A DNA stretch of 64,000 bases, from positions 350,001 through 414,000 of the forward strand of contig NZ_JABBPK010000001.1 of the NCBI RefSeq assembly GCF_012933555.1, in the 5' to 3' direction. Each line of letters opens with the position of its first letter. Positions within the stretch are counted from its first letter, which is position 1. Positions 54,043-63,246 of this stretch are shown piece after piece. The position numbers and the translations under genes are program-made. This stretch comes from Niallia alba (lineage in GTDB: Bacteria; Bacillota; Bacilli; Bacillales; Cytobacillaceae). The notes under the pieces were generated by a model, which was given only the letters and a program-made list of their open reading frames with translations, was not told the DNA's origin and made no database searches.

Positions 54043-54972
54043 ATGAAATCTTATTATGTAAAGCGCTTTTTCTCGATGCTTGTGACGTTATGGGTCATTA
54101 TTACGATTACATTCTTTTTAATGCATTTTACACCAGGCTCTCCATTTAATGATGAAAGAACGACAAATGAGGCAATTCAGAAGAACTTAGAGGAGCAATA
54201 CCATTTAGATAAGCCGTTAATTGTGCAATATGGAATGTATTTAAAACAAATAGCTACCTTTGATTTTGGTATTTCGATAAAAAAGTCTTCTCAAACAGTT
54301 AATGAGATGATTGGCAGAGGGTTTCCTGTTTCCTTTGAGCTTGGCATGGTTGCATTAATTGTCGCCGTAATCTCAGGAATTACCCTTGGAGTTGTCGCTT
54401 CCCTTAAACACAATGGAGTCATCGACTATTTAGCGATGACAATAGCAGTAATTGGTATTTCCATTCCTAACTTTGTTTTAGCAACAATGCTTATTCAGCA
54501 GTTTGCTGTTCATTGGAAAATACTACCTACAGCAACATGGTCAAGCTGGAAGCATATGATTTTACCGACTATAGCACTTGCAACTAGTCCTACTGCTATC
54601 ATTGCCCGTTTAACAAGAACGAGTATGTTAGAGGTATTAACACAGGATTATATAAAAACGGCAAAGGCGAAGGGGCTTTCTCCATTCAAAATAATCGTAA
54701 AACATGCATTACGCAATGCTCTTTTGCCAGTTGTAACATTATTAGGTGCTTTGGCAGCTAGCATTTTAACAGGAACATTCGTCATCGAAAAAATATTTGC
54801 TATTCCAGGTATGGGAAAATACTTTGTAGATAGTATTAATAACCGTGATTATCCAGTTATTATGGGGACAACTATTTTTTACAGTACTATTTTAATTATC
54901 ATGCTATTCCTCGTTGATTTAGCATATGGCATATTGGATCCTAGAATAAAACTTCAGAAGAAGGAGGGATAG
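54043..54972 (+). CDS. dppB: Dipeptide ABC transporter permease DppB
   Basis: 309 residues with six membrane helices; N-terminal YYVKRFFSMLVTLWVIITITFFLMHFTPGSPF and the coupling EAA-loop TRTSMLEVLTQDYIKTAKAKGLSPFKI are typical of OppB/DppB. It forms the membrane channel with DppC and is powered by DppD and YkfD. It starts 14 bp after dppA. Confidence 0.92.
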   Translation: MKSYYVKRFFSMLVTLWVIITITFFLMHFTPGSPFNDERTTNEAIQKNLEEQYHLDKPLIVQYGMYLKQIATFDFGISIKKSSQTVNEMIGRGFPVSFELGMVALIVAVISGITLGVVASLKHNGVIDYLAMTIAVIGISIPNFVLATMLIQQFAVHWKILPTATWSSWKHMILPTIALATSPTAIIARLTRTSMLEVLTQDYIKTAKAKGLSPFKIIVKHALRNALLPVVTLLGALAASILTGTFVIEKIFAIPGMGKYFVDSINNRDYPVIMGTTIFYSTILIIMLFLVDLAYGILDPRIKLQKKEG

Positions 54973-54974
54973 CG

Positions 54975-55937
54975 ATGGGCTTGCGTCAGGAAACTTTTTA
55001 TGAAAAGAAGGAAGAGATTGCTCTTGATGAATGGTTTGTGCCAATACAGAAAAAGCAAGGGGAAGCTGAAGCTGTTGTTCGCCCAAGCCTATCCTATTGG
55101 CAGGAAGCGTGGAGGAATTTATGGAAGAATAAATTAGCGATGGTAGCATTATTCTTCTTAACTTTATTAATCATTATGTCTATTATTGGACCGATTATTT
55201 CTCCCCATTCGATTTCAGAGCAAAAACTAATTAATCAAAATCAGCCACCTTCTTCAGAATATTGGTTTGGGACAGATAGTTTAGGCAGAGACGTGTTTGC
55301 GAGAACTTGGTATGGAGCAAGAATATCATTATTTGTTGGGGTTACTGCAGCTGTTATTGATTTTCTGATAGGGGTAGCCTATGGTGGACTATCGGGATAT
55401 AAGGGCGGAAAAGTAGATCATATTATGATGAGAATAGTAGAAGTACTATATGGGCTCCCTTATTTATTAATTGTTATTTTAATGTCTGTTGTGATGGGAC
55501 CAGGGTTAGCGTCTATTATTATCGCCCTATCCATTACAGGATGGGTTGGAATGGCACGTATAGTAAGAGGACAAGTTCTTCAAATAAAAAACTATGAATT
55601 TATCTTAGCATCGAAAACCTTTGGAGCTAAAAGTTACAGAATAATTAGAAAAAACCTCCTTCCCAATACAATGGGTCCAATTATCGTTCAGATGACTTTA
55701 ACAGTTCCATCAGCGATATTTGCTGAAGCATTCTTAAGTTTTTTAGGATTAGGCATCCAAGCACCTTTAACAAGCTGGGGGGTAATGGCGGATGAAGGAT
55801 TATCTGCCATTTTAACTGGGCATTGGTGGAGATTGTTTTTCCCGACCTTATTTATCTCGCTTACGATGTTTGCTTTCAATGTATTGGGTGATGGACTACA
55901 GGATGCGCTGGATCCAAAGCTAAGGGGTGGAAAATAA
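54975..55937 (+). CDS. dppC: Dipeptide ABC transporter permease DppC
   Basis: 320 residues. A long cytosolic N-terminus (about 45 residues) is followed by six membrane helices. GTDSLGRDVFARTWYGARISL and the EAA loop MARIVRGQVLQIKNYEFILASKTFGA are OppC/DppC signatures. AGAAGGAGGG lies just before the ATG, 3 bp after the dppB stop; its own stop overlaps the dppD start. Confidence 0.92.
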   Translation: MGLRQETFYEKKEEIALDEWFVPIQKKQGEAEAVVRPSLSYWQEAWRNLWKNKLAMVALFFLTLLIIMSIIGPIISPHSISEQKLINQNQPPSSEYWFGTDSLGRDVFARTWYGARISLFVGVTAAVIDFLIGVAYGGLSGYKGGKVDHIMMRIVEVLYGLPYLLIVILMSVVMGPGLASIIIALSITGWVGMARIVRGQVLQIKNYEFILASKTFGAKSYRIIRKNLLPNTMGPIIVQMTLTVPSAIFAEAFLSFLGLGIQAPLTSWGVMADEGLSAILTGHWWRLFFPTLFISLTMFAFNVLGDGLQDALDPKLRGGK

Positions 55938-56929
55938 TGACGAACATACTAGAAGTTACTAATCTACAAGTATCTTTCTCTTCTTATGGAGGAGAGGTAC
56001 AAGCAGTCAGAGGAGTAAATTTTTCATTAAAAAAGGGGGAAACATTAGCCATTGTCGGAGAATCTGGCTGTGGCAAAAGTGTTACATCTCAAACGATTAT
56101 GCAATTGATTCCAAGTCCACCAGGAAGAATCAAAGACGGATCTATTTTATATAAAGGGATGGATCTGACAAGGCTAAAAGATGAAGACATGAGAAAAATT
56201 CGCGGAGCAGATATCTCGATGATTTTCCAAGATCCAATGACAGCTTTAAATCCTACGTTAACTATTGGCGATCAGATAATGGAAGGGATTAAGCAGCATA
56301 AGCGAATTTCAAAAGTCGAAGCAAGGAGTAAGGCTATCGAAATGCTTCAATTAGTTGGAATCCCTAATCCAGAAATGAGATTGAAACAATATCCTCACCA
56401 ATTTAGTGGGGGGATGAGACAAAGAATTGTGATAGCAATGGCATTGATTTGTGAGCCGGAGATTTTGATTGCAGATGAACCTACAACTGCTCTCGATGTA
56501 ACAATCCAAGCACAGATTCTGGACTTATTCCGAGAAATTCAACAACAGAGAGATGTCTCCATTATATTAATTACACATGATTTAGGAGTAGTTGCACAAG
56601 TAGCAGATCGTGTCGCTGTTATGTATGCTGGAAAAATAGTTGAGATGGGCAATAGAAGAGATATTTTCTACTCTCCCCAGCATCCATATACAAAGGGATT
56701 ATTAAATTCTGTACCCAGATTGGACCAAGAAGGAGAGCTAGTCCCAATAGATGGAACACCACCAGATTTATTTTCACCACCAGAAGGATGTTCTTTTGCT
56801 GCTAGATGCCCCTATGCAATGGAAGTCTGCAAGAGAGTGTATCCGTTAGAAAGCAATTTAAATGCACATCATCTAGTTAATTGTTGGCTTCAGGATGAGC
56901 GAGCAAAGCGAGTACTGCACACAATCTAA
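55937..56929 (+). CDS. dppD: Dipeptide ABC transporter ATPase DppD
   Basis: 330 residues. Walker A GESGCGKS, Q-loop MIFQDPMTALNP, signature FSGGMRQRI, Walker B ILIADEPTTALD. The C-terminal oligopeptide-transporter extension has the cysteines CSFAARCPYAMEVC that can hold an Fe-S cluster in this subfamily. It pairs with the second ATPase YkfD encoded 5.3 kb downstream. Confidence 0.92.
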   Translation: MTNILEVTNLQVSFSSYGGEVQAVRGVNFSLKKGETLAIVGESGCGKSVTSQTIMQLIPSPPGRIKDGSILYKGMDLTRLKDEDMRKIRGADISMIFQDPMTALNPTLTIGDQIMEGIKQHKRISKVEARSKAIEMLQLVGIPNPEMRLKQYPHQFSGGMRQRIVIAMALICEPEILIADEPTTALDVTIQAQILDLFREIQQQRDVSIILITHDLGVVAQVADRVAVMYAGKIVEMGNRRDIFYSPQHPYTKGLLNSVPRLDQEGELVPIDGTPPDLFSPPEGCSFAARCPYAMEVCKRVYPLESNLNAHHLVNCWLQDERAKRVLHTI

Positions 56930-57033
56930 TGATGTGAAAAGAAACTATAGGAAGTTTTATTTTGCTATTTTTTGGCTTTAAAAGAAAAGCCATTTTATAG
57001 ATTGCTAGATGAAAACGATGTAGGGGGAATACG

Positions 57034-58647
57034 ATGAAAAAGATAGGGATAAGTTTTTTGACAATGATAGTAATTTTTACTCTTGCTGCATGTACAGCCA
57101 ATAGTGATGCAGGGAAGGAAGAGACAAATGGGGAGAAGGAAGAAAAGATATTATATTTAAACAATGGACAAGAGCCTAGTTCTTTTGATCCGCCGATTGG
57201 TTTTGATAGTGTTTCTTGGACTGCCTTAAACAATTTAATGGAAGGTTTAACCCGATTGGATAATAATCATGAGCCACAAGCAGCCATTGCAGAAAATTGG
57301 GATGTATCAGAGGACGGAAAAGTATATACATTCCATTTAAGAGACAATGCAAATTGGTCTAATGGAGATCCAGTTACTGCCGGAGATTTTGCTTTTGCAT
57401 GGAAGCGATTATTAAATCCAGAAACGAAATCGCCAGCTGCTTTCCTCGGATATTTCATTGAAGGGGGAGAAGCATACGCAAACGGAGAAGGTTCGGCAGA
57501 TGATGTAAAAGTTAAAGTAGTTGATGAAAAGACATTTGAAGTTACATTAACAAGCCCACAGGCTTATTTCCTAAATGTTATTACTAATCCTGCATTTTTC
57601 CCGATTAATGAAAAGGTAGCAACGGAAAATCCGGAATGGTTTTCAGAGGCAGATTCATTTGTAGGAAATGGTCCATTTCAATTAACCAAATGGGAGCATG
57701 ACAGCTATTTTGAGATGGAGAAAAATGAAACGTATTGGGATGCTGATACGGTTAAATTAAATAAAATACATTGGGCAATGGTAGACGATTCCAATACAGA
57801 ATATCAAATGTTCCAAAATGGAGAATTAGATACTTCGGATGTTCCAGCAGAATTAAGCGAGCAGTTATTTAGTGAAGGAAAAGTAAAAGTAGAAGACCAG
57901 GCAGGAACATACTTTTATCGATTTAATGTGACAAAAGAGCCCTTCATAAATAAAAATATTCGTAAAGCTTTTGCTTTAGCTGTTGATCAGCAGCAAATTG
58001 TCGATTATGTAACAAAAAATCAGGAGAAGCCTGCGTATGGTTTTGTTTCTTATGGATACTTGGACAATAAAGGGAATGATTTTCGTGAAACGAGTGGAGA
58101 GTTAGTAAAAACAAATGTGGAAGAAGCAAAGAAACTACTGGAACAAGGAATGAAGGAAGAAGGATATACAACATTGCCAGAAGTGACGCTCACTTATAGT
58201 ACTAATGATACACATAAGGCTATAGCAGAAGCTCTACAAGCAATGTTTAAGGATAATCTTGGAGTAGATGTAAAGCTTGCCAATATGGAATCAAGTGTTT
58301 TTACACAGGAACAAACAGCATTGAAGCTGCAATTATCCAGAAGCTCTTTCCTTGCAGATTACGGCGATCCAATTAACTTCCTTGAAAACTTTCAGACAGG
58401 TTTAGCAATGAATAGAACGGGTTGGTCAAATGCTGAATATGATCAATTAATTAAAGATGCCAAGAATGAATCTGATGAAGCAAAACGGTTTGAATTAATG
58501 TATAAAGCAGAAAAGCTATTACTGGATGAGGCACCAATTTTCCCCATCCATTTCTATAATTATGTGTATTTGCAAAATGATAGTGTAACGGGGATTGTTC
58601 GTCACCCAGTTGGCTACCTTGAATTAAAATGGGCAGATAAAAAATAA
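57034..58647 (+). CDS. dppE: Peptide-binding lipoprotein DppE
   Basis: 537 residues. Signal peptide with lipobox FTLAACT (Cys near 20) tethers it outside the membrane. The solute-binding family 5 body follows: EPSSFDPPIGFDS, WDVSEDGKVYTFHLRDNANWSNGDPVTAGDFAFAWKRLL and FVGNGPFQLTKWEHD are OppA/DppE landmarks. It captures short peptides, likely murein-derived, for DppBCD. Lies 104 bp after dppD without an evident terminator. Confidence 0.92.
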   Translation: MKKIGISFLTMIVIFTLAACTANSDAGKEETNGEKEEKILYLNNGQEPSSFDPPIGFDSVSWTALNNLMEGLTRLDNNHEPQAAIAENWDVSEDGKVYTFHLRDNANWSNGDPVTAGDFAFAWKRLLNPETKSPAAFLGYFIEGGEAYANGEGSADDVKVKVVDEKTFEVTLTSPQAYFLNVITNPAFFPINEKVATENPEWFSEADSFVGNGPFQLTKWEHDSYFEMEKNETYWDADTVKLNKIHWAMVDDSNTEYQMFQNGELDTSDVPAELSEQLFSEGKVKVEDQAGTYFYRFNVTKEPFINKNIRKAFALAVDQQQIVDYVTKNQEKPAYGFVSYGYLDNKGNDFRETSGELVKTNVEEAKKLLEQGMKEEGYTTLPEVTLTYSTNDTHKAIAEALQAMFKDNLGVDVKLANMESSVFTQEQTALKLQLSRSSFLADYGDPINFLENFQTGLAMNRTGWSNAEYDQLIKDAKNESDEAKRFELMYKAEKLLLDEAPIFPIHFYNYVYLQNDSVTGIVRHPVGYLELKWADKK

Positions 58648-58743
58648 GTAGAGTGAAGAAGGGATGAACGAATAGCATCCCTTCTTTCCTTAAATCATTA
58701 GATTATCGCTTTCAGAAAACTAAAAGGGAAAGGGATTAAAAGA

Positions 58744-59664
58744 GTGATAAAGCCAGAACGTTTAAAAAAAGGAGATACCGTTACCGTTATTGCCCCAGCT
58801 AGTCCGCCATCACTAGACTCTTTACAAAAAGGTATAAGCTATTTGGAAGAAGAATTAGGGCTAAAGGTAAAAGTGGGAGACCATGTTTATGATCAATATG
58901 GTTATTTAGCTGGGGAAGATGAAGCTAGATTAACAGATTTAGAGAATGCTTTTCTAGATAAAGAAGTAAAAGGTATTATTTGTGCATGTGGAGGATATGG
59001 AACAGCAAGACTGGCGAGTCAGATTAACTATTTAATCATTGCCCAAAATCCAAAAATATTTTGGGGTTATAGTGATATAACTTTTCTGCATACAGCTATC
59101 TTTAATAACACTGGATTAGTTACTTTCCATGGCCCAATGCTTTCATCTGATATTGGCAAAGACGACTGTCATCCTTTGTCGAGAAATCTGTTCCAACAAT
59201 TATTTGAACCGCAAGAAATGATTTATACAGAAGAATACTCGACACTTGAGGTTTTAGTAGAAGGAAAAGCTTCTGGAAAGATTACAGGAGGAAATCTTTC
59301 CCTTATCACAAGTTCAATCGGTACACCTTTTGAAATAGATACAAAGTCGAAAATCTTGTTGATGGAAGATATAAATGAAGAACCACGATCTGTGGATCGT
59401 ATGCTTAATCAATTAATGCAGGCAGGGAAGCTAACCGATGCAAAAGGAATCGTTATCGGCGACTTTCATCAATGTCATTCTAGAAGAGACAAATCGCTTG
59501 CGTTAGAAGAGGTGATAAACCACTACATTCAACAAGCCGGGAAACCGACTATGAAGGGATTTCAAATAGGCCATTGTTCTCCTCATATATCAATCCCGCT
59601 TGGTGTTAATGCGGAAATAAATACGAAGGAGAAAGTATTAATGATTGATAGTGGGGTGGAATAA
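58744..59664 (+). CDS. ykfA: LD-carboxypeptidase YkfA (S66 family)
   Basis: 306 residues, cytosolic serine peptidase that removes the terminal D-Ala from murein tetrapeptides. Family landmarks: VTVIAPASPP at the N-terminus, CACGGYGTARL, the nucleophile Ser in GYSDITFLH, then FHGPMLSSD. The catalytic Glu/His come later, in LLMEDINEEP and IGHCSPHISIPLG. GTG start with AAAGGGAAAGGG upstream. Follows dppE as in the B. subtilis dpp-ykf region. Confidence 0.88.
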   Translation: MIKPERLKKGDTVTVIAPASPPSLDSLQKGISYLEEELGLKVKVGDHVYDQYGYLAGEDEARLTDLENAFLDKEVKGIICACGGYGTARLASQINYLIIAQNPKIFWGYSDITFLHTAIFNNTGLVTFHGPMLSSDIGKDDCHPLSRNLFQQLFEPQEMIYTEEYSTLEVLVEGKASGKITGGNLSLITSSIGTPFEIDTKSKILLMEDINEEPRSVDRMLNQLMQAGKLTDAKGIVIGDFHQCHSRRDKSLALEEVINHYIQQAGKPTMKGFQIGHCSPHISIPLGVNAEINTKEKVLMIDSGVE

Positions 59665-59677
59665 ATTAGAAGAGGTT

Positions 59678-60070
59678 ATCCCGCTCTCAACGGAGATCAC
59701 TGAAAAAGTCTTTTTTTCGTGCGAAATGAAGAGCAAGCATATTGGAAAGTGAAAATAAGGTTGGTTTGGAGAGGCGTCCGCTCGACTCCTATGGGAGCTG
59801 CGAGAAAATCCGAGACCCCGCAGGAACTTAAGAAGCGAGGAGGCTTGGCGCTCGCCCCATGGAAAGCGAGCGGACGCTTCGGAAAATAAATCGATCATCT
59901 TATGTTTAAAAAGTGGCTATCGTCCATCATCATTAACTGGCCAGTTTTTCAGTGCCCTCCTCTCAACGGACAGTGAGACTCCCCCTCAAGCTTATGAGTA
60001 TAGGAGGAAGATAGGTGGGAGATCAACTGTCCGTAAAGGTTCGATTGGTTCAACTAACCATCAGTGGGGA
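59678..60070 (+). repeat. 155-bp family repeat interrupted by MITE copy D
   Basis: TTATCCCGCTCTCAACG (59676-59692) and GACAGTGAGACTC...CAACTGTCCGTAAAGG...CTAACCATCAGTGGGGAT (59969-60070) are the two halves. The 3' hairpin half is missing, and the copy runs into a fragment of the 394-bp element. It lies in the 580-bp gap between ykfA and ykfB. Confidence 0.75.
59693..59959. mobile_element. MITE-like element, copy D (267 bp, longest)
   Basis: Ends GAGATCACTGAAAAAG and TTTTTCAGTGCCCTC. A perfect 9-bp duplication, CTCTCAACG, lies at 59684-59692 and 59960-59968. The centre holds GGCGTCCGCTCGACTCC and GCCCCATGGAAAGCGAGCGG. Confidence 0.88.
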
Positions 60071-60135
60071 TCGCGCTGAGCCTCTGGTGTCTCAGACTCT
60101 ACGTGAATTTCGGCTGCTCTGTTTTTCCAACTAAT
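60070..60135 (-). repeat. Inverted fragment related to the 394-bp element
   Basis: Read on the minus strand, ATTAGTTGGAAAAACAGAGC...GCCGAAATTCACGTAGA and GGCTCAGCGCGA match 15487-15590 with gaps. Truncated relic between the repeat and ykfB. Confidence 0.55.
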
Positions 60136-60243
60136 CCATTTCTTCTATTGAAAAAACAGCCATTACTTTTGAATAGGAGCAAGTTAATCGAAATATTGAA
60201 CAGCACAATAAAAATAGACTTTATAAAATAAGGATGATACATA

Positions 60244-61344
60244 GTGAAAATAACCAGAATAGAGACATTCTGTGTCGCAGTGCCATTAATCAAGCCTTTT
60301 AAAACAGCATTACGAACCGTAACCATTGCAGACTCTGTATATGTAAAAATTACATGCGAAAACGGAATTGTTGGTTGGGGAGAAGCCCCGCCAACTTTAG
60401 TGATAACAGGAGATAGCCTAAAAAGTATTGAAGCATCTATACATGAAGTGTTTAAACCCTTTTTATTGAGTAAAAGCATTTTACAGCTCGAATTACTGCT
60501 TCAAGGAATCCAGCAAATTTTAGTAGGAAATGTGAGTGCAAAAGCAGCGATTGATATGGCACTTTATGATTGCTTTTCCCAATACTGTAAACTTCCGCTT
60601 TATCAATTATTGGGCGGATATAATAATACATTGGAAACGGATTATACGGTTAGTGTCAATGATCCGATAGAAATGGGAGAAGACGCGGTCTCCTATGTTA
60701 ACCAAGGGTTTAATGTTTTAAAGATTAAAGTTGGAAAAGATGAACTGCAAACAGATATTAATAGAATAATAGAAATCAGAAGAAGAGTAGGCAATGAAAT
60801 TAAATTAAGACTAGACGCTAACCAAGGCTGGAACCCAAAAGAAGCTATTACAGCTATACGAAAAATGGAAGATTTAGGACTTAATATCGAATTAGTTGAG
60901 CAGCCGGTTAAAGCAGAGGATATACAAGGGCTTAAGAAGGTAACAGATTCAGTAAATACATTAATCATGGCTGATGAAGCTGTATTTACTCCGAAGCAAG
61001 CTTTTGAGGTGTTAAAAACACGAAGCGCTGATTTAATTAATATTAAATTAATGAAATCAGGGGGAATCTATCGAGCACAGATTATTAACCATTTAGCTGA
61101 AGTTTCTGGAATGGAATGTATGGTCGGAAGTATGATTGAAACTAAATTGGGTATTACTGCGGCAGCGCATTTTGCAGCAAGTAAAAAGAATATCACTCGT
61201 TATGATTTTGACGCACCATTGATGCTGGCTGAAGACATAGTGGATGGTGGTGTTCAATATAACGGAAGAAACATAACTTTATCTGATCAACCTGGATTAG
61301 GAATAAATCATATTCTTTTACATAAAAAGGAGAATGTGGGATGA
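60244..61344 (+). CDS. ykfB: L-Ala-D/L-Glu epimerase YkfB
   Basis: 366 residues, enolase superfamily (muconate-lactonising subgroup). It epimerises L-Ala-D-Glu from murein to L-Ala-L-Glu so ordinary peptidases can finish the job. The KxK base LKIKVG near 160, metal ligands in LRLDANQGW, VEQPV and MADE, and the second lysine in INIKLMKSGG near 268 are present. The GTG start lacks a strong SD. It overlaps ykfC by 4 bp. Confidence 0.9.
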   Translation: MKITRIETFCVAVPLIKPFKTALRTVTIADSVYVKITCENGIVGWGEAPPTLVITGDSLKSIEASIHEVFKPFLLSKSILQLELLLQGIQQILVGNVSAKAAIDMALYDCFSQYCKLPLYQLLGGYNNTLETDYTVSVNDPIEMGEDAVSYVNQGFNVLKIKVGKDELQTDINRIIEIRRRVGNEIKLRLDANQGWNPKEAITAIRKMEDLGLNIELVEQPVKAEDIQGLKKVTDSVNTLIMADEAVFTPKQAFEVLKTRSADLINIKLMKSGGIYRAQIINHLAEVSGMECMVGSMIETKLGITAAAHFAASKKNITRYDFDAPLMLAEDIVDGGVQYNGRNITLSDQPGLGINHILLHKKENVG

Positions 61345-62258
61345 AAAAATACGATGTGAAAATAGTGGATGTTCCCGTTGCAACCTTATGGACAAATGAA
61401 TATTCAGCAAGAGAAATAGATAGTCTGGCAATTGATAATCCTTGTGATATAAAAGCATGGTTAGATAGTCTTGATTATGAAAAGGGACTGGGGCTTTATA
61501 CAGGTAACTTAGTGCAATCACAAGTATTATACGGGCAAGAGGTATATATCTTGGAAGAAAAAGAGGAATGGGCATTTGTTGCATTGCCCAATCAGGCGTC
61601 ACAAAAAAATGAACTTGGTTATCCAGGATGGATACCAAAAAAACAATTGATAAAAAAGCAAACGTATTCCTTAGAAAATGGGCCAATTGCAGTTGTTGAA
61701 GCATCGATAACAGCTCTCTGTGACGACCATAAAGATGTGATACTGCCATTATGTTTTCAAACACGGTTGCCAGTAAGACGGCAAGAGGGTGAATGGATAG
61801 TAGTGATGACACCTACCGGGGAAGGGTGGATAAAAGCAACGGATGTATCCATTTATTCCTCCTCACAAGACGTCCGTAAAGGCACAGGGAAGGATATAGT
61901 AAAGCAGGGAGAACGATTTTTGCATCTTGACTATTTATGGGGTGGCATGAGTTCCTACGGTTATGACTGTTCGGGTTTTAGTTACACCATGTGTTTAGCA
62001 AATGGTTACTTAATACCAAGAGATGCGAGTGAGCAGGCAGAGACGGGGAGAAATGTTCCTTTAGATGAAATAGAGCCAGGAGATTTATTATTTTTTGCTT
62101 ATGAGGAAGGGAAAGGAAAGATTCACCATGTAGGTATCTATTATGGAGAAAATAAGTTACTTCATTCCCCCAACACCGGAAAATCAATCGAAATTATTCC
62201 TTTAGAAAATACAATCTATGAAAAAGAATTATGTGTAGCAAGAAGATATTGGGAATAA
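61341..62258 (+). CDS. ykfC: Gamma-D-glutamyl-L-diamino acid endopeptidase YkfC (NlpC/P60)
   Basis: 305 residues: two SH3-like domains (about 1-170) followed by an NlpC/P60 cysteine peptidase. The nucleophile is Cys210 in YDCSGF, the His is in IHHVGIYYG (262-263) and the third residue His is in LLHSPNTG. There is no signal peptide, so it acts in the cytosol on imported murein peptides, cutting D-Glu-diaminopimelate bonds. Starts in an ATGA overlap with ykfB. Confidence 0.9.
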   Translation: MKKYDVKIVDVPVATLWTNEYSAREIDSLAIDNPCDIKAWLDSLDYEKGLGLYTGNLVQSQVLYGQEVYILEEKEEWAFVALPNQASQKNELGYPGWIPKKQLIKKQTYSLENGPIAVVEASITALCDDHKDVILPLCFQTRLPVRRQEGEWIVVMTPTGEGWIKATDVSIYSSSQDVRKGTGKDIVKQGERFLHLDYLWGGMSSYGYDCSGFSYTMCLANGYLIPRDASEQAETGRNVPLDEIEPGDLLFFAYEEGKGKIHHVGIYYGENKLLHSPNTGKSIEIIPLENTIYEKELCVARRYWE

Positions 62259-62271
62259 GGAGAGAGAAGGA

Positions 62272-63231
62272 ATGACACAGCAGGTTCTATTAAAAGTGGA
62301 TAATGTATCGAAGCATTTTGAATTAGAAAAGAATATGACATTACAAGCTGTATCAAATGTATCCTTTCATATCAAGAGAGGGGAAACGTTTGGCATTGTT
62401 GGTGAATCAGGCTGTGGTAAATCTACATTGGGTAGAACAATTATTGGATTATATAAAACATCAAATGGGCAGATTTTATACAATGATACCAACCTAGAAA
62501 GTGTTTCTACAAAGGATACATTTGCATTTCGCAGAAAGATGCAAATGATCTTTCAAGACCCTTACGCCTCTTTAAACCCTCGTTCTACTGTACGTGAGAT
62601 TTTGGCAGAGCCTTTGGAAGTCCATGGAGTGTATCAAACAAAGGAAGAAAAAAATGCCCGTATAGATGAACTGTTGGAAAGAGTAGGACTAAATAGAGAA
62701 CATGCTAATCGATTTCCACATGAATTTAGTGGGGGCCAAAGGCAAAGAATTGGGATAGCAAGAGCGTTAGCGTTAGAGCCAGAATTTATTATTGCTGACG
62801 AACCAATTTCCGCATTAGATGTTTCAGTTCAAGCACAAGTAGTAAATCTGCTAAAAAGATTACAACGAGAAAAACAATTAACCTATCTATTTATAGCCCA
62901 TGACTTATCAATGGTAAAGCAAATTAGTGATCGAATTGGTGTAATGTATTTAGGGAATTTAGTGGAACTGACAGATAGTAAAGAGTTATATTCCAATCCA
63001 CTACACCCTTATACACAGGCACTCCTTTCTGCTATTCCGATTCCAGATCCAGATATAGAGGACAAAAGAGAACGAATTATATTAAAAGGGGAATTACCAA
63101 GTCCAGTGGATCCGCCAAGCGGCTGTGTTTTTCGAACGCGTTGCCCGCATGCAATGGATATTTGTACTAATGATAAGCCAGTTTGGCAAGAACGAGAAGA
63201 TGGCCATTTTGTTGCATGTCATCTTTATTAG
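62272..63231 (+). CDS. ykfD: Oligopeptide ABC transporter ATPase YkfD (DppF-like)
   Basis: 319 residues: Walker A GESGCGKST, Q-loop MIFQDPYASLNPR, signature FSGGQRQRI, Walker B FIIADEPISALD, and the C-terminal CVFRTRCPHAMDIC cysteine region. It is the missing second ATPase of the DppBCD transporter. GGAGAGAAGG precedes the ATG; it follows ykfC by 13 bp. Confidence 0.92.
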   Translation: MTQQVLLKVDNVSKHFELEKNMTLQAVSNVSFHIKRGETFGIVGESGCGKSTLGRTIIGLYKTSNGQILYNDTNLESVSTKDTFAFRRKMQMIFQDPYASLNPRSTVREILAEPLEVHGVYQTKEEKNARIDELLERVGLNREHANRFPHEFSGGQRQRIGIARALALEPEFIIADEPISALDVSVQAQVVNLLKRLQREKQLTYLFIAHDLSMVKQISDRIGVMYLGNLVELTDSKELYSNPLHPYTQALLSAIPIPDPDIEDKRERIILKGELPSPVDPPSGCVFRTRCPHAMDICTNDKPVWQEREDGHFVACHLY

Positions 63232-63246
63232 GGAATAACGATTAGG

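Noticed and set aside
61318-61812. 164-codon ORF opposite ykfC
   Set aside because: Antisense to the YkfC SH3 domains; composition is that of a shadow frame.
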